Shown here: one piece after another, positions 16,623 through 28,026 of the stretch
Layout: the number at the start of each line of letters is the position of its first letter
How positions within the stretch are numbered: position 1 is the first letter of the stretch
Source of the DNA: Lysobacter antibioticus
GTDB lineage: Bacteria > Pseudomonadota > Gammaproteobacteria > Xanthomonadales > Xanthomonadaceae
Reading direction: 5' to 3'
Assembly: GCF_001442535.1 (NCBI RefSeq)
Contig: NZ_CP013141.1
Coordinates: 2,001,254 to 2,065,253 of the forward strand
Length of the DNA stretch: 64,000 nucleotides
Made by a program: the position numbers and the translations under genes
Notes under the pieces: model-generated
What the model saw: the letters and a program-made list of their open reading frames with translations, nothing else
The model's database searches: none
Told to the model about the DNA's origin: nothing

Positions 16623-17752
16623 TACGTAGTGGGTTCCTTGGGGGGCAGGGGGGCGGCGCAATCGGGCGCGTCGGTGGCGGCGATCACCGCGCCACCCAGG
16701 CAGACCTCGCCGTCGTACAGCACCAGCGACTGGCCGGGCGTGACCGCGCGCTGGGATTGGGCGAAACGGACTTCCACGCTGCCGTCCTCGCGCACCGAGA
16801 CTTCGCAGTCCTGGTCGGGTTGGCGGTAACGGGTCTGGGCGCTGCAGACGAAGCGGGCGGCCGGCGGCTGGCCGGCGATCCAATGGGCGGCTTCCGACCA
16901 CAGGGTCTGCGAATGCAGCCAGGGGCTGTCGCTGCCCTGGTCGACGTACAGCACGTTGCTCGCGACGTCCTTGCCGACCACATACCACGGCGCCGGCTCG
17001 AAGCCGCGCACGCCGCCGATATTGAGGCCCTCGCGCTGGCCGAGGGTGAAATAGAACACGCCCGGATGGCGGCCGACGACCTGGCCGGCCGGGGTGCGGA
17101 TCTCGCCTTCGCGCGCCGGCAGGTAGCGCGCCAGGAACTCGCGGAAATCGCGTTCGCCGATGAAGCAGATGCCGGTCGAATCCTTCTTGGCGGCGGTCGG
17201 CAACTGGGCCGCGCGCGCCATCTCGCGCACGTCGCGCTTGAGCAGGTCGCCGAGCGGGAAACGCGTCGCCGACAGCTGCGCCTGGCCGAGCTGGTGGAGG
17301 AAGTAGCTCTGGTCCTTGCTGCGGTCGAGCGCCCGCAGCAGGCGGAACTCGGCCCCGGCCTTATCGACGCGGGCGTAATGGCCGGTCGCGATGAACTCCG
17401 CGCCGAGTTCGCGGGCGGCGTCGAGGAAATGCTTGAACTTGATCTCGCGGTTGCACAGCACGTCCGGGTTCGGGGTGCGGCCGGCGGCGTATTCGGCGAG
17501 GAAGTGCTCGAACACCCCGGCCCAGTACTCGCCGGAGAAATCGCGGAAATGGATCGGCAGGCCGAGCCGACCGGACACCGCGACCGCGTCGCGGCGGTCG
17601 TCCTCGGCGCGGCAGTCGCCGCTGCCGTCGTCGGCCCAGTTCTGCATGAAGAGGCCGGCGATCGACTCGCCGGCGTCGCGCAGGCGCAGCGCGGCGACCG
17701 AGGAATCGACCCCGCCCGACATGCCCACGATGGTGCGTACCGATACGGCCAT
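16622..17752 (-). CDS. mnmA: tRNA-specific 2-thiouridylase MnmA
   Basis: MnmA adds sulfur to uridine 34 of tRNA-Glu, Gln and Lys in the cytoplasm. The 376-residue protein starts [21 protein letters not shown], which holds the SGGVDSS pyrophosphatase (PP-loop) motif. The catalytic cysteines are visible in [13 protein letters not shown] and in [15 protein letters not shown]. The C-terminal beta-barrel ends with a short proline-rich tail. I chose the ATG at 17752, five bases after the Nudix stop codon, over longer in-frame extensions because it gives the family start. It is the middle gene of nudJ-mnmA-hflD. Confidence 0.96.
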   Translation of the reverse strand: MAVSVRTIVGMSGGVDSSVAALRLRDAGESIAGLFMQNWADDGSGDCRAEDDRRDAVAVSGRLGLPIHFRDFSGEYWAGVFEHFLAEYAAGRTPNPDVLCNREIKFKHFLDAARELGAEFIATGHYARVDKAGAEFRLLRALDRSKDQSYFLHQLGQAQLSATRFPLGDLLKRDVREMARAAQLPTAAKKDSTGICFIGERDFREFLARYLPAREGEIRTPAGQVVGRHPGVFYFTLGQREGLNIGGVRGFEPAPWYVVGKDVASNVLYVDQGSDSPWLHSQTLWSEAAHWIAGQPPAARFVCSAQTRYRQPDQDCEVSVREDGSVEVRFAQSQRAVTPGQSLVLYDGEVCLGGAVIAATDAPDCAAPLPPKEPTT

Positions 17753-17757
17753 GAGGA

Positions 17758-18252
17758 TCAGACCGGGTCGGGCGAGACCATTTGCTGCAGCAGATCCAGC
17801 GAATGGCGGCGCCCACCGAGATAGTCGGCGACCACCCGCCAGACCAGCGGGCTGCGGTGCTCGGGCGAGCGCGCCTGCAGCTCGGCCGGGCTCATCCACA
17901 GGGCCTGGACGATGCCTTCGTCGAGGCGCCGGCTCGGGTCGTGGCGGACCGGTTCGGCGGCGAAGGCGAAGCGCAGGTAGTGGCGGCCGCCGGCGCCGTC
18001 CTCCTGCAGCGGCGCCTTCCACTGGTAGGCGCCGACGAAGGCGGTCAGGCGCACGTCCCAGCCGGTCTCCTCGCGGGTCTCGCGCAGGGCCGCGTCGATC
18101 AGGCTCTCGTCCGGCTCCAGATGCCCGGCCGGCTGGTTGATCACCAGGCGCCCGCCGACCGATTCCTCGACCATCAGCAGGCGGCCGCCGTCGACCACGA
18201 TGGTGGCGACGGTCACATCGGGTTGCCAGAATCGGCCTTCGCGGTAGCTCAC
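17758..18252 (-). CDS. nudJ: NudJ-like Nudix hydrolase
   Basis: This 164-residue protein carries a full Nudix box, [25 protein letters not shown] (consensus G-x5-E-x7-REUxEExGU), which binds Mg2+ and cleaves nucleoside diphosphate-linked compounds. NudJ of Escherichia coli acts on HMP-pyrophosphate and nucleotides and lies upstream of mnmA, as here. The chosen start is GTG at 18252, giving [16 protein letters not shown]; an upstream in-frame ATG would overlap the preceding gene. Only one base separates the preceding stop codon (18254-18256) from this GTG, so the cluster is tightly packed. The exact substrate cannot be read from sequence. Confidence 0.88.
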   Translation of the reverse strand: MSYREGRFWQPDVTVATIVVDGGRLLMVEESVGGRLVINQPAGHLEPDESLIDAALRETREETGWDVRLTAFVGAYQWKAPLQEDGAGGRHYLRFAFAAEPVRHDPSRRLDEGIVQALWMSPAELQARSPEHRSPLVWRVVADYLGGRRHSLDLLQQMVSPDPV

Positions 18253-18253
18253 G

Positions 18254-18796
18254 TCAGAATTCGTCCTGGCCGGGGGTGAGTTGCGATTCCATCTCGTCGG
18301 CCGCGCGGACCACATAGTCGATCGCATCGTCGAGGTCTTCCTGGCTCGCGTCGGCGTCCAGTTTGACCACGAACACGGCCACCGAGTCCTGTTTGACCCA
18401 ACCGCCCATCTTGCTGAGCTGGCTGTCCTCGAGCAGGCGGTTGGCGACCTCGGCCGGGAAGTCCTTGTCCGAGGTGCGATAGCCCGGCGACCAGACCTCG
18501 CGGACCTGCAGCTTGCCGTAGCGCTCGGTGTGCGAGATGACGTAGGCCATCTGGCTGCGGTCCTCGTCGAGGCCGAAGGTCAGGGTGTAGTCGCCGTCCT
18601 TGTCGACCTCGTACTTGTAGCCCAGGGCATCGAGTTGCTTGCCGATGCGCGGGTCGGCGGTCTTGGCCGGGGCCGGCTCGGCCTTGGCCGGGGCGCTCTT
18701 GAGCGAGGCGGCGTCCGCCTTCGTCGTCGGCGCGGCCGTCGCCAGGACGGGCAGCAGCGAGAACAGCAGGGCAGGCAGGTAACGGGGCAGACGCAT
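18254..18796 (-). CDS. Exported protein of unknown function, YbjN-like
   Basis: This 180-residue protein starts MRLPRYLPALLFSLLPVLATAAP, a clear Sec signal peptide with an AxA cleavage site near residue 22. An alanine/lysine/proline-rich linker follows, then a compact domain with DPRIGKQLDALGYKYEVDKDGDYTLTFGL and an acidic C-terminus. The domain pattern resembles YbjN-type proteins; this is a weak inference. I chose the ATG at 18796 because it starts the signal peptide and AGGA lies a few bases upstream; the longer frame has no such features. It is the first gene of the cluster that leads into nudJ, mnmA and hflD. Confidence 0.75.
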   Translation of the reverse strand: MRLPRYLPALLFSLLPVLATAAPTTKADAASLKSAPAKAEPAPAKTADPRIGKQLDALGYKYEVDKDGDYTLTFGLDEDRSQMAYVISHTERYGKLQVREVWSPGYRTSDKDFPAEVANRLLEDSQLSKMGGWVKQDSVAVFVVKLDADASQEDLDDAIDYVVRAADEMESQLTPGQDEF

Positions 18797-18940
18797 GAGG
18801 GTCCTTGAATTTCGCGGCGCCGGCGCAACCTTGACCGGCGGCTCCGACCAAGATGGCGGCGCTGCGGCATTTTGCAATGCGGCCGGGCATGCGTCCATGT
18901 CGCACGGCGGCCGCATCCACGGCGGGACAGGGCAGGGGTT

Positions 18941-18946
18941 TATAAT
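18941..18946 (+). promoter_or_regulatory. Perfect -10 element (TATAAT) of clpS
   Basis: TATAAT lies only six bases before the clpS ATG at 18953. Transcription would begin at or next to the A of the start codon, which makes clpS a candidate leaderless mRNA. The -35 position shows no good match. Confidence 0.55.
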
Positions 18947-18952
18947 CGCGCA

Positions 18953-19273
<321 letters not shown>

Positions 19274-19362
19274 AAGGTAGTTGTCGCACCCGCTGGGGCG
19301 GGGCATGGAAAAGCCGGCGAGCGCCCCCACGTAGCGTGCATACGTTCTGGAGGCTCCGCCCC

Positions 19363-21645
19363 ATGTTCAGCAAGGATCTCGAATACAGCATCGGCCAGTG
19401 CTACAAGCGCGCCCGCGAGGCGCGCCACGAGTACATGACGGTCGAACACCTGCTGCTCGCACTACTCGACAACCCGTCCGCCGAGGCCGTCCTCAAGGCG
19501 ACCAACGCCGACTTCGCGCGTCTGCGCAGCGACCTCGAACAGGCCATCGCGACCTCGGTCCAGGTGCTGCCCGACGACGTCGACCGCGATACCCAGCCCA
19601 CTTTGGGTTTCCAGCGTGTGCTACAGCGCGCTGTCTATCACGTGCAGTCTTCCGGCAAAAAGGAGGTCACCGGCGCCAACGTGCTGGTCGCCATCTTCGG
19701 CGAGAAGGATTCGCACGCGGTCTACTTCCTCAATCAGCAGGACGTGGCCCGCCTCGACGTGGTCAATTACCTGTCGCACGGCATCGTCAAGCACAACGCC
19801 GAAGATAGCCACGGCCATCACGAGGAAAGCGAATCCAAGCCGGCCGAAGGCCCGGAGAGCGAAGGCAAGTCCGACGCCCTGGCCGAGTTCGCCAGCAACC
19901 TCAACCAACTGGCCCGCGAGGGCAAGATCGACCCGCTGGTCGGCCGCGGCGACGAGGTCGAACGCACCATCCAGGTACTGTGCCGCCGGCGCAAGAACAA
20001 TCCGCTCTACGTCGGCGAGGCCGGCGTCGGCAAGACCGCGATCGCCGAAGGCCTGGCCAAGCGCATCGTCGACGGCGACGTGCCGGAAGTGCTGCGCAAC
20101 GCCACCATCTTCGCCCTCGACCTCGGCGCCCTGGTCGCCGGCACCAAGTACCGCGGCGACTTCGAGAAGCGCCTCAAGGCGGTGCTGGCCCAGCTCAAGA
20201 AGCAGCCCGAGGCGATCCTGTTCGTCGATGAGATCCACACCATCATCGGCGCGGGTTCGGCCAGCGGCGGCACCATGGACGCCAGCAACCTGATCAAACC
20301 GGCCCTGTCCTCGGGCGAGCTGCGCTGCATCGGTTCGACCACGTTCCAGGAATACCGCGGCATCTTCGAGAAGGACCGCGCGTTGGCGCGGCGCTTCCAG
20401 AAGATCGACATCGTCGAGCCGACCGTCGGCGAGACCTACGAGATCCTGCAGGGCCTCAAGCCCAAGTACGAATCGCACCACGGCGTGACCTACGCCGACG
20501 AAGCCTTGCAGGCCGCGGTCGACCTGTCGGTCAAGCACATCGGCGACCGTCTGTTGCCGGACAAGGCCATCGACGTGATCGACGAGGCCGGTGCGCGCCA
20601 GAGGCTGCTGCCGGAGAGCGTGCGCAAGCAGCTGATCGACATCGAAGAGATCGAGATGATCGTGGCCAAGATGGCGCGCATCCCGACCAAGCAGGTCTCG
20701 GCCAGCGACAAGGACGTGCTGCGCAACCTCGAGCGCAACCTCAAGATGGTCATCTTCGGCCAGGACGCGGCGATCGAGACCCTGGCCTCGGCGATCAAGC
20801 TGGCGCGCTCGGGGCTGGGCAACCCGGACAAGCCGATCGGCAACTTCCTGTTCGCCGGCCCGACCGGCGTCGGCAAGACCGAGGTCACCAAGCAGCTCGC
20901 GTTGCAGCTCGGCATCGAGCTGGTCCGCTTCGACATGTCCGAGTACATGGAGCCGCATTCGGTCAGCCGCCTGATCGGCGCGCCTCCGGGCTACGTCGGT
21001 TTCGACCAGGGCGGCCTGCTGACCGAGAAGATCGTCAAGACCCCGCACTGCGTGTTGCTGCTCGATGAGGTCGAAAAAGCGCATCCGGACATCTTCAACA
21101 TCCTGTTGCAGGTCATGGACCGCGGCACCCTGACCGACACCAACGGTCGCGAGGCCAACTTCAAGAACGTGGTGCTGGTGATGACGACCAACGCCGGCGC
21201 GGCCCAGGCCTCGCGGCGCTCGATCGGCTTTACCAAGCAGGACCACTCGACCGATGCGATGGAAGTGATCCGCAAGGGCTTCAGCCCGGAATTCCGCAAC
21301 CGCCTCGACGCGGTGGTGCAGTTCCAGGCGCTGGGCTTCGATCACATCCTGCGCGTGGTCGACAAGTTCCTGATCGAGCTGGAGGCGCAACTGCACGAGA
21401 AGAACGTGACCTTGACCGCGACGCCGACCGCACGCGACTGGCTGGCCCAGCACGGTTTCGACCCGCAGATGGGCGCGCGTCCGATGGCGCGTGTGATCCA
21501 GGACAAGATCAAGCGTCCGCTCGCCGACGAACTGTTGTTCGGCAAATTGGTCGGCGGCGGCCGGGTCACCATCGACGTGCGCGACGACGAGCTGATCGTC
21601 GATGCGCACGCCGAGCCGGAGCGCTTGTTGCCGGTCACGGTCTGA
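19363..21645 (+). CDS. clpA: Clp protease ATP-binding subunit ClpA
   Basis: ClpA is the hexameric AAA+ unfoldase that feeds ClpP. The 760-residue protein has an N domain for ClpS binding (1-145), a histidine/glutamate-rich linker, AAA-1 with Walker A GEAGVGKT (219-226) and AAA-2 with Walker A GPTGVGKT. The ClpP-docking loop is seen as RRSIGFTKQD. I chose the ATG at 19363 because TGGAGG lies about nine bases upstream and MFSKDLEYSIGQCYKRAREA is the conserved start. A terminator follows. Confidence 0.97.
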   Translation: MFSKDLEYSIGQCYKRAREARHEYMTVEHLLLALLDNPSAEAVLKATNADFARLRSDLEQAIATSVQVLPDDVDRDTQPTLGFQRVLQRAVYHVQSSGKKEVTGANVLVAIFGEKDSHAVYFLNQQDVARLDVVNYLSHGIVKHNAEDSHGHHEESESKPAEGPESEGKSDALAEFASNLNQLAREGKIDPLVGRGDEVERTIQVLCRRRKNNPLYVGEAGVGKTAIAEGLAKRIVDGDVPEVLRNATIFALDLGALVAGTKYRGDFEKRLKAVLAQLKKQPEAILFVDEIHTIIGAGSASGGTMDASNLIKPALSSGELRCIGSTTFQEYRGIFEKDRALARRFQKIDIVEPTVGETYEILQGLKPKYESHHGVTYADEALQAAVDLSVKHIGDRLLPDKAIDVIDEAGARQRLLPESVRKQLIDIEEIEMIVAKMARIPTKQVSASDKDVLRNLERNLKMVIFGQDAAIETLASAIKLARSGLGNPDKPIGNFLFAGPTGVGKTEVTKQLALQLGIELVRFDMSEYMEPHSVSRLIGAPPGYVGFDQGGLLTEKIVKTPHCVLLLDEVEKAHPDIFNILLQVMDRGTLTDTNGREANFKNVVLVMTTNAGAAQASRRSIGFTKQDHSTDAMEVIRKGFSPEFRNRLDAVVQFQALGFDHILRVVDKFLIELEAQLHEKNVTLTATPTARDWLAQHGFDPQMGARPMARVIQDKIKRPLADELLFGKLVGGGRVTIDVRDDELIVDAHAEPERLLPVTV

Positions 21646-21666
21646 TCGTCTCAGCGACGAGGTAAC

Positions 21667-21698
21667 GAAAAAGGCGGCCTGCGGGCCGCCTTCTCGTT
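21667..21698. terminator. Terminator after clpA, usable on both strands
   Basis: A perfect 9-bp stem, AAGGCGGCC / GGCCGCCTT (21671-21679 and 21684-21692), has loop TGCG. It is flanked by GAAAAA on the left and TCTCGTTT on the right. It lies between the convergent clpA and the next minus-strand gene. Confidence 0.85.
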
Positions 21699-21720
21699 TC
21701 CGCCCGATGCGGGGCGTCGA

Positions 21721-22071
21721 TCAACGCGCGCGGCGATAACCCTTGAACGCGGTCTCGTCGATCTTTTCGACCGATTCGATGTCGCAGAAATCGCGCTGAG
21801 TCTTGACCCGGGTGCCGCTCGGGCAGATGCGGCCCTTGGTCTTCTCGGCGCTGACCACGAGCTTCGGGGTGAAGCTGAGGTCGTAGCAACCCTTGCGTAC
21901 GTTCAATCGGTAGTAATTGTCGGCATCCTTGACCAGGACGGCCTTCTCTCCGACACGCGACAACTGGGCCTCGGCGCTGAGATCGACGCAGGCGTCGATC
22001 GGATCCGCGAACGCGACACTCGCGGAAAGACAGAGCAGGGTGGCCAGAGCGGTCCTTGATAGCGGCAACAT
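21721..22071 (-). CDS. Small exported protein of unknown function
   Basis: This 116-residue protein begins MLPLSRTALATLLCLSASVAFA, a signal peptide with AFA cleavage near residue 22. The mature part contains four cysteines (in IDACVDL, KGCYDLSF, RICPSG and RDFCDIES) that could form two periplasmic disulfides. The repeated beta-strand pattern around YYRLNVRKGCYDL suggests a small beta-rich domain. I do not recognise the family with confidence. It converges on clpA and shares an upstream region of 472 bp with the cysteine-rich peptide genes. Confidence 0.75.
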   Translation of the reverse strand: MLPLSRTALATLLCLSASVAFADPIDACVDLSAEAQLSRVGEKAVLVKDADNYYRLNVRKGCYDLSFTPKLVVSAEKTKGRICPSGTRVKTQRDFCDIESVEKIDETAFKGYRRAR

Positions 22072-22154
22072 GGGGGCGTCCTATTGAGCGAGCTCGGATT
22101 GAGCTGAGGCAACGTTAGTCGCGTCGCGCCGCATGCGAATCTGGAAGAAGTCGT

Positions 22155-22170
22155 TGTGACCTTCGTCACG
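22155..22170. promoter_or_regulatory. Candidate Clp/CRP-type binding site
   Basis: TGTGA-N6-TCACG matches nine of the ten conserved positions of the CRP/Clp consensus TGTGA-N6-TCACA. It lies 84 bp upstream of the minus-strand exported-protein gene and 374 bp upstream of the first cysteine-rich peptide gene. Clp is the c-di-GMP-responsive CRP homologue downstream of the rpf system in this family. The rest of the 472-bp intergenic region shows nothing else I can name. Confidence 0.45.
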
Positions 22171-22543
22171 GCATGACGTTTGGCATAAACCGTTTCGCCG
22201 CTTTGTGCATCTACAGAGGGTTGTGGTTTCTTTCTGCGCCCGTGCGCGGCAACGGCGATGACGAGATCTGCGTGGGCTGCGCGGGCTTGCGCCGTGCCCG
22301 GCCGCATCGCAGGGGACGCAGCCGAGCGCGTCGCGTTCTGTGAGGCGGCGACGCGCAATTGTCGCAGTGCAGCTCGATCGGCGCGCGCAGCCGATGCTAG
22401 CGTCGGCATGCCGCATCGGCAGGTTGCAGTACACGCACGTCGTCGCGTCGTCCGTCACCGCAGTTGCCCGGGATTCGCAGCAAACGCCCATGGACGGCGA
22501 GCGCCGACGAGGTCTTTCGTCGACTCAAGGAAGGAGTGTCCGT

Positions 22544-22735
22544 ATGAAGTTTCGCAAGTTCGCGCTCGCGGCCGTCGCCGCTGTGGTCTTCTGCTCTTCG
22601 GCCGTCGCCGGCGTCTGGCCGGGGCCGTGTCAGGTCTGCCGCAACGCTTACCAGGCCTGCCAGCTCGATCCCGCCGCCGAGTGCGAATCCGAATTCAGCC
22701 GTTGCCTGATCCAGGCCGGCTGTCCGCTGGAATAG
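22544..22735 (+). CDS. Small secreted six-cysteine peptide, copy 1
   Basis: This 63-residue protein has a signal peptide (MKFRKFALAAVAAVVFCSSAVA) and a mature peptide of about 40 residues with the pattern C-x2-C-x6-C-x7-C-x6-C-x5-C. The mature part is short, acidic and ends GCPLE. A strong ribosome binding site (AAGGAG) precedes the ATG. The next gene encodes a paralogue with the same cysteine frame. The peptide is too short for a confident family assignment; it could be a secreted effector, a bacteriocin-like peptide or a metal- or redox-active peptide. Confidence 0.78.
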   Translation: MKFRKFALAAVAAVVFCSSAVAGVWPGPCQVCRNAYQACQLDPAAECESEFSRCLIQAGCPLE

Positions 22736-22855
22736 TCGGTCCGCTGTTCGTCTTTGCCACACGCCGGCCGCAGCGGCAGCGATCGCCATGCCCGCGAGGC
22801 TGCGAGCCGGCGCCAAGACCGTCGTTTCATCCCACCCAAGGAAAGGAGTTCACCC

Positions 22856-23062
22856 ATGAAACTGCGTGGTTTTTCGCTGGCCGCGATGGCCGCCTTCGCG
22901 TTCGCCAGCGCCGCATCGCTGACCGCGACCGCGGCCGATCCCTGCGACGCCTGCTGGCGCACCTACAACAAGTGCATCGAGGTCGGCAGCGACCCGGGCT
23001 ATTGCGAGTACAAGGTCACCGAGTGCCTGGCGCGCTACGGCTGCCCGGCGCCGCCGTTCTGA
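22856..23062 (+). CDS. Small secreted six-cysteine peptide, copy 2
   Basis: This 68-residue protein has a signal peptide (MKLRGFSLAAMAAFAFASAA) and a mature part with C-x2-C-x6-C-x9-C-x6-C-x5-C, the same frame as the gene upstream apart from two extra residues in the middle. Shared positions besides the cysteines include the tyrosine before the third cysteine and GCP near the end. AAAGGAG lies upstream of the ATG. The two genes are 120 bp apart, so a tandem duplication followed by divergence is the simplest reading. Function unknown. Confidence 0.78.
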   Translation: MKLRGFSLAAMAAFAFASAASLTATAADPCDACWRTYNKCIEVGSDPGYCEYKVTECLARYGCPAPPF

Positions 23063-23193
23063 GTTCCGCCCGGCGGGGACGGCGGCCCGCTGACAGGCCA
23101 AGCGCTCGCCATGGGCGGAGCGCAGTGCAGGCCGCCACGGCCGCATGAGCGGCCTGGGGCGCCTGTGAGCCTGGCCGGCAAATCCGAGGCATG

Positions 23194-23220
23194 AAAAAGG
23201 CGGCTAACGCCGCCTTTTTT
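23194..23220. terminator. Bidirectional terminator between the peptide genes and infA
   Basis: AAAAAGGCGGC pairs with GCCGCCTTTTTT around loop TAAC. Both sides have the tract needed for intrinsic termination, serving the plus-strand peptide gene and the minus-strand infA. Confidence 0.88.
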
Positions 23221-23236
23221 CAATAACTTACCGCAA

Positions 23237-23455
23237 TTACTTCATGCGGTAGGTGATGCGACCCTTGGTGAGATCGTAGGGCGTCATTTCGACCTTGACC
23301 TTGTCGCCGGTCAGGATACGAATGTAGTTCTTGCGCATGCGACCCGAGATATGGGCAATGATCTCGTGCCCGTTTTCGAGACGCACGCGGAACATGGTGT
23401 TCGGAAGAGTTTCCGCCACCGTGCCCTCGAATTCGATCACGTCATCTTTTGCCAT
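23237..23455 (-). CDS. infA: Translation initiation factor IF-1
   Basis: IF-1 is a 72-residue OB-fold protein that binds the A site of the 30S subunit during initiation. The sequence starts [19 protein letters not shown] and ends KGRITYRMK, with the conserved [19 protein letters not shown] core. AGGAA precedes the ATG. It lies downstream of aat on the same strand, a common pairing in gamma-proteobacteria. Confidence 0.98.
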   Translation of the reverse strand: MAKDDVIEFEGTVAETLPNTMFRVRLENGHEIIAHISGRMRKNYIRILTGDKVKVEMTPYDLTKGRITYRMK

Positions 23456-23544
23456 GTGTTTCCTAGGGAGTCGCGAGAAGCGGGCGTCGCGCGCCCGCGA
23501 AGCCGCACATTCTGCCACGCCGGCGGCTGGGTAGCAAAAATCCG

Positions 23545-24315
23545 TTAATCGCGCCGGCCGCTGGGACTGGAACCGGCCTCGCGGTCCGCCAGTCGCGAAG
23601 CCGGCCAATCGCCGAAGCGCTCGGTCCAGGGCCCGGCCGGCTCCGGCAGCGCGGTCAGAGCGGCGACCTCGGCCAGGAAGGCCGCGCGCGGCATCGACTC
23701 GGCGCCCAGGCTGAGCAGGTGCGGGTTCTCGACCTGGCCGTCGAGCAGCGGCCAGCCCCATTCGTGCAAACGTCTCGCCAGTGCCGCCAGTGCGACCTTG
23801 GAGCCGCCCGAGCGGGCACTGAACATGCTTTCTCCGAAGAACATGCGCCCGATCGCGACCCCGTAGATGCCGCCGGCCAGGCGCTTGCCGTCGTAGACCT
23901 CGACCGAATGGGCGTGGCCGAGCTCGTGCAGGCGCTGGTAGGCGGCGAGCATGTCCTCGGTGATCCAGGTGCCGTCCTGGTGCGGGCGGGGCGCCCGCGC
24001 GCAGGCGGCGATGACCTCGGCGAAGGCGGTGTCGGCGCGCACCGTCCAGTCGCACTGGCGCAGGCCGCGGCGGAATTTCGACGGCAAACGCACGCGGTCG
24101 GTGCGGAACACGGTGCGCGGGTCCGGGCACCACCACAGCAGCGGATAGCCTTCCGACGGCCATGGAAACACGCCGTGGCGGTAGGCATTGAGCAGCCGGC
24201 CCGGGCTCAGGTCGCCGCCCATCGCGAGCAGGCCGTCGGGCTGGCGCAGGGCGCGTTCGGGCGGCGGAAAGGGCGCGTCGGGGTCGGGCGAGAGCAGGAT
24301 CGGCGGCTGGCTCAT
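23545..24315 (-). CDS. aat: Leucyl/phenylalanyl-tRNA--protein transferase
   Basis: Aat adds Leu or Phe to proteins with N-terminal Lys or Arg, creating N-degrons that ClpS/ClpAP recognise. The 256-residue protein shows the family signatures [32 protein letters not shown] and FGESMFS. The ATG at 24315 overlaps the stop codon of the preceding FemAB-like gene (ATGA), so the two are translationally coupled. With clpS and clpA in the same window, most of the N-end-rule pathway is present here. Confidence 0.96.
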   Translation of the reverse strand: MSQPPILLSPDPDAPFPPPERALRQPDGLLAMGGDLSPGRLLNAYRHGVFPWPSEGYPLLWWCPDPRTVFRTDRVRLPSKFRRGLRQCDWTVRADTAFAEVIAACARAPRPHQDGTWITEDMLAAYQRLHELGHAHSVEVYDGKRLAGGIYGVAIGRMFFGESMFSARSGGSKVALAALARRLHEWGWPLLDGQVENPHLLSLGAESMPRAAFLAEVAALTALPEPAGPWTERFGDWPASRLADREAGSSPSGRRD

Positions 24316-25523
24316 GGGCCCGGCTCCGTGGCGATCCCCTGAGTCTGCGCTTCGACCGCTTTGAACGGTGTGTGCAGGGCCAGGGTGCGCGCGTACTGCC
24401 GCACCGAGGCCGCCTCGTCGCGGCACCAGGGCCGCAGGGCGCCGCGGAAGCCGGGGTCGGCGATCCAGTGGCGGCTGCGCACGAAGCTCGGCAGGAAGCC
24501 GCGCGCGAGCTTGTGCTCGCCCTGGGCGCCGGGCTCGAAGCGGGTCAGGCCCTCGCGCAGGCAGTAATCGATGCCCTGGTAGTAACAGGTCTCGAAATGC
24601 AGCCCGGGCAGGCTGACCTCCGCGCCCCAGTAGCGGCCGTACAAGGTGTCGCCGCCGCGCAGGCACAGCGCCCCGGCGATCGCCTCGCCCTCGCGCTCGG
24701 CCAGGAAGATCACCAGCGACTGCGGCATGCTCCGCGCCAGATGGCGCAGGAAGTCCAGGGTCAGCGCCGGGTGGTTGCCGTATTCGGCGAAGGTGGTCAG
24801 GTAGAATCGGTGCATCGTCGCCAGGTCGGTGTCGCTGGCGTCGCTGCCTTCGACGATGCGGAAGCTCACCCCGGCGCGGGCGACCTTGGCGCGCTCCTGG
24901 CGAATGTTCTTGCGGTGCTTATGGTCGAACGCGGCCAGGAACTGGTCGAAATCCCGCCAGCGCCGGCCCTGCGCATCGGCGTCGTTGCGCCAGTGGTACT
25001 GCACATCGATGCGCTGCAGCCAGTCGCCGCCGCAGGCCTCGTGCTCGAACGCGGCCTCTTCGCCGGCCTCGTGGAAATTCAAGTGCGCCGACGACAGGCC
25101 CTGGCGCTCGCACAACTGCGCCATCGCCGACAGCAGCAACGGCCGCTGCGCATCGTCGCGCGCGAGCAGGCGCGGCCCGGTCACCGGCGAGTACGGCACG
25201 GCGGCCAGCCATTTCGGGAAGTAGTCGCGGCCGTGCTGGGCATAAGCGTGGGCCCAGGCGTGATCGAACACGAACTCGCCGTGCGAGTTCTGCTTGAGGT
25301 AGGCCGGCATGGCCGCGATCAGTTCGTCGCCGTCCCACACGCTCAGGTGGTGCGGGGCCCAGCCCCATTCCTCGCGCAGGCAGCCCTGTTGTTCGAGACC
25401 GGACAGGAAGGCATGGGCGACGAAGGGATTGCGGCCGTCGTGCAGCGCATTCCATTGCGCGGGCGCGACCTCGGACAGCGAGGCGAGCAGCCGGATCGAC
25501 AGAGCATCGGTGCTTGCGGTCAC
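24312..25523 (-). CDS. FemAB/GNAT-like protein of the DUF482 family
   Basis: This 403-residue protein matches the PF04339 (COG3146) family, described as peptidoglycan-biosynthesis or GNAT/FemAB-like. Recognisable parts are the N-terminal [17 protein letters not shown], the central [14 protein letters not shown] basic segment, and the C-terminal GRYWGAE and [14 protein letters not shown]. These fold as tandem GNAT domains in related proteins, which suggests aminoacyl or acyl transfer; the substrate is unknown. Its stop codon overlaps the aat start, and coupling to an aminoacyl-tRNA transferase hints at a related donor, which is inference. Confidence 0.82.
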   Translation of the reverse strand: MTASTDALSIRLLASLSEVAPAQWNALHDGRNPFVAHAFLSGLEQQGCLREEWGWAPHHLSVWDGDELIAAMPAYLKQNSHGEFVFDHAWAHAYAQHGRDYFPKWLAAVPYSPVTGPRLLARDDAQRPLLLSAMAQLCERQGLSSAHLNFHEAGEEAAFEHEACGGDWLQRIDVQYHWRNDADAQGRRWRDFDQFLAAFDHKHRKNIRQERAKVARAGVSFRIVEGSDASDTDLATMHRFYLTTFAEYGNHPALTLDFLRHLARSMPQSLVIFLAEREGEAIAGALCLRGGDTLYGRYWGAEVSLPGLHFETCYYQGIDYCLREGLTRFEPGAQGEHKLARGFLPSFVRSRHWIADPGFRGALRPWCRDEAASVRQYARTLALHTPFKAVEAQTQGIATEPGP

Positions 25524-25665
25524 GGGCGGTGCGAGTCGCTATCGAGGGGCCCGCGCTGCGAACGGAGCTGCGGGCGCGGAGGCCTTGCACGGGCGTCGAG
25601 GGGCGACGCCCGCAGGCGGGCGCCGGGTTCGCGGCCGATTCGCATCGATCCGCGAGGCCGCGGCA

Positions 25666-26934
<1,269 letters not shown>

Positions 26935-26955
26935 TGGGCCGCACTGGAGACAGCA

Positions 26956-28026
26956 ATGCGTATCGGCGTACCGAAGGAAACCAAGACCCTCGAAGGGCGC
27001 GTCGCGCTCGTTCCCGCCGCGGCGGGCGATCTGGTCAAGCGCGGCCACGAGGTCTGGCTGGAACAGGACGCGGGCATCAAGAGCGGGTTCAAGGACGCCG
27101 ACTACACCCGCCTGGGCGTGAAGATCGCCCCGGACGCGGCGGCGCTGTACGAAAAGGGCGAACTGATCGTCAAGGTCAAGGAGCCGATCGCCGGCGACCT
27201 GCAGCATCTGCGCAAGGATCACCTGCTGTTCTGCTACCTGCACCTGGCCGCCGAGCCGGTGCTGACCAAGCAACTGCTCGACATCGGCCTGACCGGCATC
27301 GCCTTCGAGACCGTCGAGCTGCCCAACGGCGACCTGCCGCTGCTGGCGCCGATGTCGATCATCGCCGGCAAGATCGGCGTCCAGGTCGGTACCCACCTGC
27401 TGCACCAGCCCATGAGCGGCAAGGGCAAGCTGCTCGGCGGCCTGCCGTCGACCGAGCGCGGCAAGGTGGTGGTGTTCGGCGCCGGCCAGGCCGGCGGCGC
27501 GTCGGCGGCGCTGGCCGCGGCCGGCGGCTCCAACGTCACCGTGTTCGAAATGCGCCAGGACCGCATGGACCAGATGATGCGCCTGGGCAACAACGTCACC
27601 GCGTTGTTCCCCTATGTCGACGTGGTCGCCCGCGAAGTGGCCTCGGCCGACCTGGTGATCGGCGCGGTGCTGGTGACCGGCGCGCGCGCGCCGCACGTGC
27701 TGACCCGCGAAATGCTCAAGGGCATGGAAGACGGCAGCGTGGTGGTCGACATCTCGATCGATCAGGGCGGCTGCTTCGAGACCTCGCGTCCGACCACCTG
27801 GAAGGAGCCGACCTACGTCGAAGAGGGCGTGACCCACTTCTGCGTGACCAACATGCCGGGCGCCGTGCCGCAGACCTCCTCGCAGGCGATCTGCGCGGCG
27901 ATCCTGCCGTGGGTCAACAAGCTGGCCGCCGGCGACGAGTGGCGCAACAACCCGGCGCTGGTGCGCGGCATCAACGTCGAGGCCGGCAAGCTGATCCATC
28001 CGGCCCTGCAGGGCATGAAGCTGTAA
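26956..28026 (+). CDS. ald: Alanine dehydrogenase
   Basis: Ald converts L-alanine to pyruvate and ammonia with NAD+. The 356-residue protein starts [18 protein letters not shown], the family signature, with catalytic lysine and histidine candidates in KVKEP and CYLHLAAEP. The Rossmann motif is [17 protein letters not shown]. The ATG at 26956 has GGAGA five bases upstream; an in-frame start 12 codons earlier would fall within the leader terminator and is less likely. It stands alone, with a terminator hairpin in its leader. Confidence 0.95.
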   Translation: MRIGVPKETKTLEGRVALVPAAAGDLVKRGHEVWLEQDAGIKSGFKDADYTRLGVKIAPDAAALYEKGELIVKVKEPIAGDLQHLRKDHLLFCYLHLAAEPVLTKQLLDIGLTGIAFETVELPNGDLPLLAPMSIIAGKIGVQVGTHLLHQPMSGKGKLLGGLPSTERGKVVVFGAGQAGGASAALAAAGGSNVTVFEMRQDRMDQMMRLGNNVTALFPYVDVVAREVASADLVIGAVLVTGARAPHVLTREMLKGMEDGSVVVDISIDQGGCFETSRPTTWKEPTYVEEGVTHFCVTNMPGAVPQTSSQAICAAILPWVNKLAAGDEWRNNPALVRGINVEAGKLIHPALQGMKL

